Source: Comamonadaceae bacterium (GTDB lineage Bacteria; Pseudomonadota; Gammaproteobacteria; Burkholderiales; Burkholderiaceae_C). Taken from it: a stretch of 64,000 nt of DNA. The stretch covers positions 413,835 through 477,834 of the forward strand of contig JAIXSQ010000010.1 in NCBI GenBank assembly GCA_027484575.1, written 5' to 3'. Below are positions 15,432-23,260 of this stretch, piece after piece (the stretch's first letter is position 1; each line of letters opens with the position of its first letter). The notes under the pieces were generated by a model. The model searched no databases. It was not told where the DNA came from and was given only the letters and a program-made list of their open reading frames with translations. Position numbers and translations under genes: made by a program.

Positions 15432-15896
15432 ATGCCCGACCAGAACCGATCGAACGACGGCCGCCCGCGTCCCGACGCGAACCGCCCCAGCCCCGACGTG
15501 GAACGCGATGCGACCGACGGCCAGTCCGATGCGCGCGGCAAGGGCGCGACCGACGAGCAGGGCCAGGCGCCGCCGCGCGAGCAACGCGGCGAAGCCTATG
15601 CCGGCGACGGCCCGGCCAAGGTGGGCCTGACCAGCGACGACCAGCCCGACCTGGTCGCGCCCAGCGGCGTGAACGAGCGCGACCACGGCGCGGCCGACGA
15701 CAAGCCCATGGGCGGCGGCAGCGTCAACCTCGACGACGACGACGAGGCCCATCCGCGCGGCAACACGGCGCGCACGGGTGGCACCTGGGCCGCGCAGGGC
15801 GGCGATGCCGGCCGGGTGGGCAAGGCGCCCGGTGCCGGGCTGTCCGGCACCAACGGCCCGAGCGATCACGACGCCAAGCGCGACCTGCCGCGCTGA
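15432..15896 (+). CDS. disordered hydrophilic acidic protein, unknown
   Basis: A 154-residue protein very rich in Asp, Gly, Arg, Asn and Pro with almost no hydrophobic core, so it is predicted to be intrinsically disordered. An acidic stretch (NLDDDDEAHP) lies near residue 100. No signal peptide or domain. AGGAG (15422-15426) 5 bp before the ATG fixes the start. Composition and the TCCTAC element upstream suggest a hydrophilin-like stress protein (inference). It is followed 26 bp later by an antiporter gene. Confidence 0.6.
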   Translation: MPDQNRSNDGRPRPDANRPSPDVERDATDGQSDARGKGATDEQGQAPPREQRGEAYAGDGPAKVGLTSDDQPDLVAPSGVNERDHGAADDKPMGGGSVNLDDDDEAHPRGNTARTGGTWAAQGGDAGRVGKAPGAGLSGTNGPSDHDAKRDLPR

Positions 15897-15922
15897 ACCG
15901 GGCAGCGCCCGTCGGCACCGGC

Positions 15923-17233
15923 ATGGATGCGTTCGCCGTCTGGTCGGTGCTGGCGGGGCTGCTGCTGGTGCTGATGGCGCTGGCCAGCACCGTGCTGGCC
16001 CGCCTGCCCTTGTCCACCGCGATGCTCTACCTGGGCGTGGGGGTGGCGGTCAGCCCGGTGGGCCTGGACCTGGCGGCGGCCACGGTGCCGACCGAGGCCC
16101 TGCTGCTGGAGCGGCTGACCGAGGTCGTGGTGCTGGTGTCGCTGTTCACCGCGGGCCTGAAGATGTCGGCCGGGCTGGACGACCGCAGCTGGCTGCTGCC
16201 GCTGCGGCTGGCGACGGTGTCGATGCTGGTGACGGTCGCCTGCATCACCCTGATCGGCTGGGGCCTGCTGGGGCTGCCGCTCGGTGCGGCCGTGCTGCTG
16301 GGGGCCGTGCTGGCGCCCACCGATCCCGTGCTCGCGTCCGAGGTGCAGCTGCACGAGCCCGGCGACCGCGACCGCCTGCGCTTCGCGCTGACCGGCGAGG
16401 GCGGGCTGAACGACGGCACCGCATTCCCGCTCGTGATGCTCGGGCTGGGTCTGCTGGGCCTGCACGACCTGGGCGCGGGCGGCTGGCGCTGGCTCGTCGT
16501 GGACCTGGCCTGGGCGGTGGCCGCGGGGCTGGGCACCGGCGCCGTGCTCGGCTCGGCCGTCGGCCGCCTGGTGCTGCACCTGCGCCGCGAGCACAAGGAG
16601 GCGGTCGGGCTGGACGATTTCCTCGGCATGGGCCTGATCGCCCTGTCGTACGGCACCGCGGTGCTGCTGCACGCCTACGGCTTCCTGGCGGTGTTCGCGG
16701 CCGCCGTGGCCCTGCGGCGCCTGGTGCGGCAGCAGACGCCCGGCTCGCCGCCGGCGCCGGCCCAGCCGTCGGAGCCGCAGCCCGCGGACGACGCCCTGGC
16801 CGTGCATCCGCAGCACGCCCCGGCCTACATGGCCGGCGCGGTACTGGCCTTCAACGAGCAGCTCGAGCGCATCGGCGAGGTGGTGGCCGTGGTGGCCATC
16901 GGCACGCTGCTGTGGTCGGTGCGCTGGGACCTGGCCTCCTGGTGGTTCGTGCCGGTGCTGCTGCTGCTGGTGCGGCCGCTGTCCGTGGCGGTCGGCCTGG
17001 CCGGCAGCGGCGCCAGCCCGGCGCGGCGGGCGCTGATCGGCTGGTTCGGCATCCGCGGCATCGGCTCGCTGTACTACCTCGCGTACGCCATCAACCACGG
17101 CCTGCCGGCCCCGCTGGCCGAGCAGCTCACCGCCCTGACCCTGTCCCTGGTGGTGACCTCGGTCGTGGTGCACGGCACCTCGGTCACCCCGCTGATGGCG
17201 GCCTACGAGCGGCGCGCGCGGCGGCGGTGCTGA
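15923..17233 (+). CDS. CPA1 (NhaP-type) cation:proton antiporter
   Basis: A 436-residue inner-membrane protein with about 12 hydrophobic segments. Family signatures are LFTAGLKM, LAPTDPVLASEV with Asp134 and EGGLNDGTAFPLV with Asn163-Asp164 (the ND motif of electroneutral CPA1 exchangers) and IRGIGSLYYLAYAIN. It exchanges Na+ or K+ for H+ and contributes to pH and salt balance. A soluble insert at residues 270-300 (Pro/Ala/Gln-rich) is unlikely to be functional. The gene sits between two stress-type genes. Confidence 0.85.
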   Translation: MDAFAVWSVLAGLLLVLMALASTVLARLPLSTAMLYLGVGVAVSPVGLDLAAATVPTEALLLERLTEVVVLVSLFTAGLKMSAGLDDRSWLLPLRLATVSMLVTVACITLIGWGLLGLPLGAAVLLGAVLAPTDPVLASEVQLHEPGDRDRLRFALTGEGGLNDGTAFPLVMLGLGLLGLHDLGAGGWRWLVVDLAWAVAAGLGTGAVLGSAVGRLVLHLRREHKEAVGLDDFLGMGLIALSYGTAVLLHAYGFLAVFAAAVALRRLVRQQTPGSPPAPAQPSEPQPADDALAVHPQHAPAYMAGAVLAFNEQLERIGEVVAVVAIGTLLWSVRWDLASWWFVPVLLLLVRPLSVAVGLAGSGASPARRALIGWFGIRGIGSLYYLAYAINHGLPAPLAEQLTALTLSLVVTSVVVHGTSVTPLMAAYERRARRRC

Positions 17234-17249
17234 GCGGCGCCCCTGCCCG

Positions 17250-17280
17250 TCCTACATGGCCGGCAGAGGCAGGCTGACAG
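17250..17280 (+). promoter_or_regulatory. TCCTAC-N17-GCTGACAG element upstream of hemerythrin
   Basis: GTCCTACA with TCCTAC at 17250-17255, then 17 bp, then GCTGACAG at 17273-17280. It lies 78-108 bp upstream of the hemerythrin ATG. Block order and spacing are the same as in the copies at 15349 and 17920. Confidence 0.5.
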
Positions 17281-17357
17281 GGCCGGCCCGGCCCCCCGGC
17301 CTAGAGTCCCCGGGAGGGCGGCGACCGCGCCGCGGCCCACCGACGGAGGATCCCCCG

Positions 17358-17855
17358 ATGACGACCACACCGGACGCGCTCGAGCTGCTCGATGCCGACC
17401 ATGCCCAGCTGCTGCAGCTGTTCGCGTCGTTCCGCGAACTGTCGGCCCACGGTGCCGCCGGCCCGCGCCGCAAGGCGCTGGCCGAGCAGATCTGCCTGGC
17501 GCTGACCATCCACGCCCGGCTCGAGGACGAGCTGTTCTATCCCGCGCTGCGCGTCGCGGTGGGCGACGACGACCTGCTCGACGAGGCCGAGGTCGCGCAT
17601 GCCGGCGCCCGCGACCTGATGGCGCAGGTGCTCGCGATGGCGCCGCAGGACGCGCTCTACGACGCCCGGGTGACGGTGCTGGGCGAGTACGTGCAGCAGC
17701 ACGTGCGCTTCGAGCGCGAGCAGCTGTTCGCCTGCGCGCGGCGCAGCGGCCTGGACCTGGTGCGCCTGGGCCAGCGGCTGCAGGAGCGCCAGGCCGAGCT
17801 GCATGCCGTGCCGGAGGCCCTGCGCGAGGACTTGCTGGCGCAGGCGCTGGCCTGA
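17358..17855 (+). CDS. hemerythrin HHE domain protein
   Basis: A 165-residue cytoplasmic four-helix protein with the diiron ligands of HHE-type hemerythrins: His15 (DADHAQL), His52 and Glu56 (IHARLEDE), His81 (AHAGARD), His115 and Glu119 (HVRFERE). Such proteins bind O2, NO or iron, and many function in oxidative or nitrosative stress. GGAGG precedes the ATG at 17358. Monocistronic, with the TCCTAC element upstream. Confidence 0.88.
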   Translation: MTTTPDALELLDADHAQLLQLFASFRELSAHGAAGPRRKALAEQICLALTIHARLEDELFYPALRVAVGDDDLLDEAEVAHAGARDLMAQVLAMAPQDALYDARVTVLGEYVQQHVRFEREQLFACARRSGLDLVRLGQRLQERQAELHAVPEALREDLLAQALA

Positions 17856-17919
17856 ACGCGCGGGCCCGCCGGGTGGCCCGCCTGAGCCATTGACGTGCGC
17901 CGGCCTGCGGTCCAGCCTG

Positions 17920-17950
17920 TCCTACAGGCTTCGCCAGCAGGAGACGACAG
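17920..17950 (+). promoter_or_regulatory. TCCTAC-N17-GACGACAG element upstream of Gly/Ser-rich lipoprotein
   Basis: TGTCCTACAGG (TCCTAC 17920-17925), 17 bp, then GACGACAG at 17943-17950, identical in both blocks and spacing to the copy at 15349. It lies 58-88 bp upstream of the lipoprotein ATG at 18008. Confidence 0.5.
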
Positions 17951-18007
17951 GCCCGGCGGGGGTCGGCCCGGACCATGCGGGTTTCCACCCACCAACGGAG
18001 TCTCCTG

Positions 18008-18529
18008 ATGCACACCTCCCCCTTCACTCGCAGCGCGCTGGTCGCGCTGGTCGCCGCCACCTCCCTGGGCCTGGCCGCCTGCGGCCGCGGCGGCTCCGAC
18101 AGCAGCGCCGGTGCGGGCGGCAGCGCCGGCGGCACCAGCAGCACCGCCTCGGGCGGCAGCGGCAGCACGGGCAGCAGCACCCCCGGCAGCAGCGGCACCG
18201 CCATGGGCTCGGGCACGGGCACCGGCACCAGCACCTCGCCCGGCGGCAGCTCCGGCAGCAGCACGGCATCGACCGGCGGTTCGGGCTCCGACAGCGGCGC
18301 CAGCGGCAGCACCTCGATGGGCGGCTCGGGCAGCGGCAGCACCGGCAGCAGCGGCGGCCTGTCGGGCAGCAGCGGTTCCGCCGGCCAGTCGGGCACGGCG
18401 GGCAACACCACCACCAGCCCCAGCGGCGCCACCAGCGGCAGCGCCACCAATTCGGGCAGCACGTCGACCGGCACGGGCGCCGGCAGCACCGGCGGCTCGG
18501 GCGGCAGCACCTCGGGCACCAGCCGCTGA
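18008..18529 (+). CDS. Gly/Ser/Thr-rich lipoprotein
   Basis: A 173-residue protein with a lipoprotein signal (LGLAAC, Cys25) followed by about 145 residues almost wholly Gly, Ser, Thr and Ala (SGSTGSSGG-type repeats). No folded domain. ATG 18008 is preceded by GGAG (17998-18001 region), and an in-frame ATG at 17975 would put basic residues before the signal. It is translationally coupled to the next gene through TGATG and shares composition with the protein at 818. Confidence 0.7.
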   Translation: MHTSPFTRSALVALVAATSLGLAACGRGGSDSSAGAGGSAGGTSSTASGGSGSTGSSTPGSSGTAMGSGTGTGTSTSPGGSSGSSTASTGGSGSDSGASGSTSMGGSGSGSTGSSGGLSGSSGSAGQSGTAGNTTTSPSGATSGSATNSGSTSTGTGAGSTGGSGGSTSGTSR

Positions 18530-18954
18530 TGACGCGCCACGCGATGGCCGTGGCGGTGCTCGCGGCGGTCGCGCTGGCCGCGTGCCAGCGCGGCGCCGAC
18601 ACCGGTGCCACGGCCAACCCGAATGCGCCCGGCAGCCCGGGCAGCAGCGGCGTGGCCCGCCCGGCCACGCCGCAGGCACCCGACGGCCCGCCCGGCGGCC
18701 CCTCGGGCGTGGCCGGCTCCGCGCCGCACAGCGGGGCGTCGGGCGCCGACGCCGTGCCCGGCACGACGGGCCGCGGCACGGCAGACGCCAGCTCGCAGAG
18801 CACGGGTGCCGCGACGCCGGGCTCGGGCCTGAACGGTGGTCTGGGCGGCCGCACCGGCAGCACGGCCGCGATGGGCGCCGGACCGGCGGGCTCGCAGGGC
18901 GCGCCGCAGGGCTCGGCCAACCGCACCAACGACAGCACGACGGGCTTTCGCTGA
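18529..18954 (+). CDS. Gly/Ser/Pro-rich lipoprotein, coupled to previous gene
   Basis: A 141-residue lipoprotein (VALAAC, Cys19) with a mature part rich in Gly, Ser, Ala, Pro and Thr and no visible domain. Its ATG shares a base with the stop codon of the preceding lipoprotein gene (TGATG), so the pair is very likely translated together. Same style as its neighbour but with more Pro and Ala. Function unknown; probably an outer-membrane-attached flexible protein. Confidence 0.65.
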   Translation: MTRHAMAVAVLAAVALAACQRGADTGATANPNAPGSPGSSGVARPATPQAPDGPPGGPSGVAGSAPHSGASGADAVPGTTGRGTADASSQSTGAATPGSGLNGGLGGRTGSTAAMGAGPAGSQGAPQGSANRTNDSTTGFR

Positions 18955-19034
18955 GCGGCCCACCGATGCGCCAGAACGACGACGGCCGGGTCTCCCCGGC
19001 CGTCGTCACGTGGGCCCGCGCGCGGGCGGCGGCG

Positions 19035-19919
19035 TCAGCCGCGTGCCACCGGCCGCTTCGGGTCGCGGCACCACTCGCTCCAGCTGCCCGCGTACAGGCC
19101 GGCGGGCGGGTAGCCGGCCAGCTCCATCGCCAGCACGTTGGGCACCGCGCTCACGCCGCTGCCGCACTGGTGCACGACGGCGGCCGGGTCGCGCCCGGCC
19201 AGCAGCTGCTCGAACTCGGCGCGCAGCTGCGCGGCCGGCTTGAAGCGGCCGTCCTGCAGGTTCTCGCCGAACGGTCGGTTGAGCGCGCCGGGGATGTGGC
19301 CGGCCACGGGATCGAGCGGCTCGATCTCGCCGCGGTAGCGGGCCGGCGCGCGGGCGTCCACCAGGGTCTGCGTGCCGCCCAGCCCGGCCTCGACCTCGGC
19401 GGTCGTGACCAGCCGGCGCAGCGGCGCGCCCAGCGTGAAGTTGCTCTGGAAGTGCGCCGGCTCCTCGCCCGCCGCGACGGGGCCGCCCGCGGCCTGCCAG
19501 GCCTGCAGGCCGCCGTCCAGCACGGCCACGGCGTCGTGGCCGGCCCACTTGAGCATCCACCACAGCCGGCCGCAGAAGTTGGCGCCCTGGCGGTCGTAGA
19601 CCACCGCCTGCATGTCGTTGGCGAAACCCACGCGCGACAGCCACATCGCGAACTTCTCGCGCGCGGGCAGGGGATGGCGCCCGCCCGAGGCGGCGTCGGC
19701 ATGCGGATGGTGGCGGCCGTCGGGCTCGACCACGCCGGGGTCGGCCAGCGCGGTGTCCAGCGGCGCGAACACCGCGCCGGCCACGTGGGCCTGGTGGTAC
19801 TGCTGCAGGCCGGCGCCGGCATCCATCAGGTCGAAGCTGCAGTCGAACACCATGTGGCGCAGGCCGGCGGCCTTCAGCTGCTGCAGTTCACGGACGGTGA
19901 TCAGGTGCGTGTAGGCCAT
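19035..19919 (-). CDS. sseA: thiosulfate/3-mercaptopyruvate sulfurtransferase
   Basis: A 294-residue tandem rhodanese. The inactive N-terminal domain (residues 5-145) contains VYDRQGANFCGRLWWML, and the C-terminal domain holds the active loop HQCGSGVSA with Cys252. CGSGVSA is the loop type of mercaptopyruvate sulfurtransferases. It transfers sulfane sulfur to cyanide or thiol acceptors. The ATG lies one base after the stop of the upstream EamA gene, so the two form an operon. Confidence 0.85.
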   Translation of the reverse strand: MAYTHLITVRELQQLKAAGLRHMVFDCSFDLMDAGAGLQQYHQAHVAGAVFAPLDTALADPGVVEPDGRHHPHADAASGGRHPLPAREKFAMWLSRVGFANDMQAVVYDRQGANFCGRLWWMLKWAGHDAVAVLDGGLQAWQAAGGPVAAGEEPAHFQSNFTLGAPLRRLVTTAEVEAGLGGTQTLVDARAPARYRGEIEPLDPVAGHIPGALNRPFGENLQDGRFKPAAQLRAEFEQLLAGRDPAAVVHQCGSGVSAVPNVLAMELAGYPPAGLYAGSWSEWCRDPKRPVARG

Positions 19920-19920
19920 C

Positions 19921-20811
19921 TCAGTGTTCCTCGGCGGGTGCGTTGGGGGCGGCGCGCGAGCGCAGCACGGTGGCCGCGATCCCGCTGCAGACGATCAGCG
20001 CCATGCCCAGCCAGCCCAGCGGGTCCAGGTGCTCGTCGAACAGCAGCAGGCTGTACAGGGCGCCGAACACGATGCCGGAGTATTGCAGGCTGGCCACCAC
20101 CAGCGTGGCGCCGTGGCTGTAGGCGCGGGTCATGCACAGCTGGCCCAGCGACGCCAGCACGCCCACGGGCAGCAGCCAGGCCGCATGGCCCCAGTGCCAG
20201 GGCGAGATGCCGGTGACGGCCATGCCGCCGGCACCGGCGACCATGGTGCCCACGGCGAAGTAGAAGACCGTGCGGGTCTCCGGCTCGCCCAGCCGGCCCA
20301 GCGCCATGACCTGCATGTACGCGAAGGCGGCGCCCAGCCCCGACAGCAGGCCCACCAGGCCGGCGAACAGCTGCTGCTGGTCGATGGTCGGGCGCAGCAT
20401 CAGCACCACGCCGGCGAAGCCGGCCAGCACGGCCGCGGCCAGCGGCCCCTGGCGCAGCGCGCCTTCGCGCGGGTTCCAGGCCAGCAGCGCGCCGCCGACC
20501 AGGAAGGCGGCGATCCACACGCTGCTCATGTAGTTGAGCGTCATCGCCGTGGCCAGCGGCAGGCCCGCGATGGCATAGAACCATGCGCCCAGCGAGACCA
20601 CGCCGATCGCGCTGCGCCAGGTGTGCATCCAGGGGTAGGCGGTGCCCAGCGACACGCCCTGCCGGCGCGCCAGCACCCACATGAAGGCGATGCCCAGCGC
20701 GCCGCGCCAGAACACCAGTTCGGCCGAGGTGAACCAGGCCGAGGCGATCTTCACGCACACCGCCATGCTGGCGAAGAAGAACGCCGCCAGCAGCATCCAC
20801 AGGGCCTGCAT
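19921..20811 (-). CDS. EamA/DMT superfamily transporter
   Basis: A 296-residue inner-membrane protein with ten predicted membrane helices in two EamA repeats (residues 5-140 and 150-285), typical in length. It has the RhaT/YdcZ-like features FFFASMAVCVKIA and FWRGALG near the first repeat. Substrates of this family are small metabolites and cannot be told from sequence. First gene of a two-gene operon with the sulfurtransferase. Confidence 0.8.
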   Translation of the reverse strand: MQALWMLLAAFFFASMAVCVKIASAWFTSAELVFWRGALGIAFMWVLARRQGVSLGTAYPWMHTWRSAIGVVSLGAWFYAIAGLPLATAMTLNYMSSVWIAAFLVGGALLAWNPREGALRQGPLAAAVLAGFAGVVLMLRPTIDQQQLFAGLVGLLSGLGAAFAYMQVMALGRLGEPETRTVFYFAVGTMVAGAGGMAVTGISPWHWGHAAWLLPVGVLASLGQLCMTRAYSHGATLVVASLQYSGIVFGALYSLLLFDEHLDPLGWLGMALIVCSGIAATVLRSRAAPNAPAEEH

Positions 20812-20848
20812 CAGGCCCCCCGGCGCGGACGGGACGGGGGCAGGGCGG

Positions 20849-21988
20849 TCAGCCGGCCGCTCCCATGCGCTGCCGGTACCACTCGTGGAAGTGCTGCATG
20901 CCGTCCTCCATCGGGCTCTGGTACGGGCCGACCTCGTTGTCGCCGCGCCGCATCAGCGCGCGGCGGCCGGCGTCCATGCGCTCGGCGATCTCGTCGTCCT
21001 CGACGCAGGTCTCCATGTAGGCGGCCTGCTGGGCCTCGACGAACTCGCGCTCGAAGGCCGCGATCTCCTCGGGGTAGTAGAACTCGACGACGTTGAGCGT
21101 CTTGGTGGGCGAGACCGGGTGCAGGGTGGAGACCGTCAGGACGTGCGGGTACCACTCGACCATCACGTGCGGGTAGTAGGTCAGCCAGATCGCGCCGTGG
21201 CTGGGCGGCACGCCGTCGCGCCAGCCCAGCAGCGCCTTGTGCCAGCGCTCGTACACCGGGCTGCCCGCGCGGCCCAGCCGGTTGGCCACGCCCACGGTCT
21301 GCACCGAGTACTCGGACTTGAACTCCCAGCGCAGGTCCTCGCAGGCCACGAAGCTGCCCAGGCCAGGGTGGAACGGGCCGACGTGGTAGTCCTCGAGGTA
21401 GACCTCGATGAAGGTCTTCCAGTTGTAGTTGCACTCGTGCAGCTCGACGTGGTCGAGGACCATGCCGCTGAAGTCCAGCTGGGCTCGCGGGCCCATGCCG
21501 GCCAGGTCGGCCTCGATGTCGCGGCCGTTGTCCTGGAACAGCAGGCCGTTCCACGAACGCAGCGGGTAGTTGGCCAGGTCCAGGCAGGGATCCTGCGCGA
21601 AGTGCGGCGCGCCCAGCAGGGTGCCGGCCCTGGTGTCGGCGGCGCCGGCGCTGTAGGTCCAGCGGTGCAGCGGGCAGACGATGTTGCCGCCACCGCCGCC
21701 CTGGCCGCGCAGGTTGCCGCGGCCGCGCAGCATCACCGCCTGCCGGTGGCGGCAGACGTTGGACACCAGCTCGACGCCGCGCTCGGTGCGCAGCAGCGCG
21801 CGGCCCTCGCCCTCCTGGGGCAGGGCGTACCAGTCGCCGGGGTTGGGCACGGCCAGCTCGTGGCCCACGTACTTCGGGCCGCGGGCGAACAGGACGTCCA
21901 TCTCGCGTTGGAAGAGCGCCTCGTCGAAGTAGCTGGAAACGGGAAGTTGGCTTGTGGCCTGCTGGAGCTGAAGACTTAAATCAGACAT
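20849..21988 (-). CDS. Rieske non-haem iron oxygenase alpha subunit
   Basis: A 379-residue ring-hydroxylating oxygenase. The Rieske [2Fe-2S] ligands are Cys79, His81, Cys105 and His108 (CRH, then CPLH), and the mononuclear iron His pair is His202 and His207 in EDYHVGPFH after NYNWKTFIE. The gap between the two Rieske halves carries a Gly/Arg-rich insertion (residues 88-102) longer than I would expect. No reductase or ferredoxin gene is adjacent, so electron donors come from elsewhere. Divergent from the xseB operon. The substrate is unknown. Confidence 0.85.
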   Translation of the reverse strand: MSDLSLQLQQATSQLPVSSYFDEALFQREMDVLFARGPKYVGHELAVPNPGDWYALPQEGEGRALLRTERGVELVSNVCRHRQAVMLRGRGNLRGQGGGGGNIVCPLHRWTYSAGAADTRAGTLLGAPHFAQDPCLDLANYPLRSWNGLLFQDNGRDIEADLAGMGPRAQLDFSGMVLDHVELHECNYNWKTFIEVYLEDYHVGPFHPGLGSFVACEDLRWEFKSEYSVQTVGVANRLGRAGSPVYERWHKALLGWRDGVPPSHGAIWLTYYPHVMVEWYPHVLTVSTLHPVSPTKTLNVVEFYYPEEIAAFEREFVEAQQAAYMETCVEDDEIAERMDAGRRALMRRGDNEVGPYQSPMEDGMQHFHEWYRQRMGAAG

Positions 21989-22103
21989 TTCACCTGACCT
22001 AGAGATCTCCCCCGATGAAGGGGCAGGTAAGCGCGTGGTTCCGGGGACGTCGGCGCAAAAGGGACGGGATTGTACCCGTCGGTCCCGCACCCACCCGGAC
22101 CCC

Positions 22104-22115
22104 TAGAATCAGGGC
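22104..22115 (+). promoter_or_regulatory. sigma-70-type -10 element of the xseB-ispA-dxs operon
   Basis: CCCTAGAATCAGGG holds TAGAAT (22104-22109), a good extended -10 match about 27 bp before the xseB ATG. No clear -35 hexamer is visible 17 bp upstream. Confidence 0.45.
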
Positions 22116-22135
22116 CTTTGCCCCCTGAAGGATCC

Positions 22136-22360
22136 ATGGCCGAGTCGACACAACCGCCCGCCAGCTACGAGGCAGCGCTCGAGGAACTCGAGCGCCTGGT
22201 GCAGGTGATCGAGTCGGGCCAGCTGCCGCTGGAGCAGCTGCTGTCCGGCTACCAGCGCGGCGCCGAGCTGCTGGCGTTCTGCCGCGGCCGGCTCGAGGCG
22301 GTGGAGCAGCAGATCCAGCTGCTCGACGAAGGCACGCTCAAGCCGTGGACGCCGCAGTGA
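22136..22360 (+). CDS. xseB: exodeoxyribonuclease VII small subunit
   Basis: A 74-residue coiled-coil protein with the XseB pattern [33 protein letters not shown] and [14 protein letters not shown]. It pairs with XseA to degrade single-stranded DNA; xseA is not in the window. AAGGA lies before the ATG. The gene overlaps ispA by 16 bases, the usual arrangement in this order of bacteria. Confidence 0.92.
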   Translation: MAESTQPPASYEAALEELERLVQVIESGQLPLEQLLSGYQRGAELLAFCRGRLEAVEQQIQLLDEGTLKPWTPQ

Positions 22361-23250
22361 GCCCCGCGTTCGCGCTGCACCCCTGGATGGCCGAGCGCCT
22401 GGACCGCGTCGAGCAGGCCCTGTCGCAGTGGGTGCCGGCCGATGCCCCGGCCGGCCTGGGCGAGGCCATGCGCTACGCGGTGCTGGACGGCGGCAAGCGG
22501 CTGCGCCCGCTGCTGGTGCTGGCCGCCGCCGAGGCGGTGGGCGGCCACGGCGGCGCCGCGCTGCGCGCGGCCTGCGCGGTCGAACTGATCCACGCCTATT
22601 CGCTGGTGCACGACGACATGCCGTGCATGGACGACGACGTGCTGCGCCGGGGCAAGCCCACGGTGCACGTGCGCTTCGGGGAGGCCGCCGCGCTGCTGGC
22701 CGGCGACGCGCTGCAGGCGCTGGCCTTCGAGCTGCTGGTGCCGCAGGACGCGTCCATCGCCGACGCCGTGCAGGCCCGCCTGTGCCGACTGCTGGCGCGC
22801 GCCGCGGGCCACGACGGCATGGCCGGCGGCCAGGCGATCGACCTGGCCAGCGTGGGCCTGGCGCTGGACGAGCAGCAGCTGCGCACCATGCACCGCCTCA
22901 AGACCGGGGCCCTGCTGCGCGGCAGCGTGCTGATGGGCGCCGCCTGCGGCGAGCCCGGCCCCGCCGCCACCGCCGCGCTGGGCCGCTACGGCGACGCGAT
23001 CGGCCTGGCCTTCCAGGTGGTCGACGACGTGCTGGACGTCACCGCCGATTCCGCCACCCTGGGCAAGACCGCCGGCAAGGATGCCGAGCAGGACAAGCCC
23101 ACCTACGTGTCGCTGATGGGCCTGGAGCGGGCCCGCGCGCATGCGGCCGACCTGCGCGACGAGGCGCTGTCCGCGCTGGCCGCGAGCGGCCTGGCCGACA
23201 CCCGGGCGCTGGCCGCCCTGGCCCGCATGGTCGTCGACCGCGACAATTGA
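22345..23250 (+). CDS. ispA: polyprenyl (farnesyl) diphosphate synthase
   Basis: A 301-residue trans-prenyltransferase. The first Asp-rich motif is DDMPCMD (residues 90-96), the second DDVLD (227-231), with GGKRLRP (49-55) binding isopentenyl diphosphate and KTGAL near 186. The spacing of the first motif, with two extra residues, is that of bacterial farnesyl diphosphate synthases. It makes C15 (or short-chain) precursors of quinones and bactoprenol. Start GTG 22345 overlaps xseB; GTG 22357 is an alternative. Confidence 0.92.
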   Translation: MDAAVSPAFALHPWMAERLDRVEQALSQWVPADAPAGLGEAMRYAVLDGGKRLRPLLVLAAAEAVGGHGGAALRAACAVELIHAYSLVHDDMPCMDDDVLRRGKPTVHVRFGEAAALLAGDALQALAFELLVPQDASIADAVQARLCRLLARAAGHDGMAGGQAIDLASVGLALDEQQLRTMHRLKTGALLRGSVLMGAACGEPGPAATAALGRYGDAIGLAFQVVDDVLDVTADSATLGKTAGKDAEQDKPTYVSLMGLERARAHAADLRDEALSALAASGLADTRALAALARMVVDRDN

Positions 23251-23260
23251 GGACACCGCC

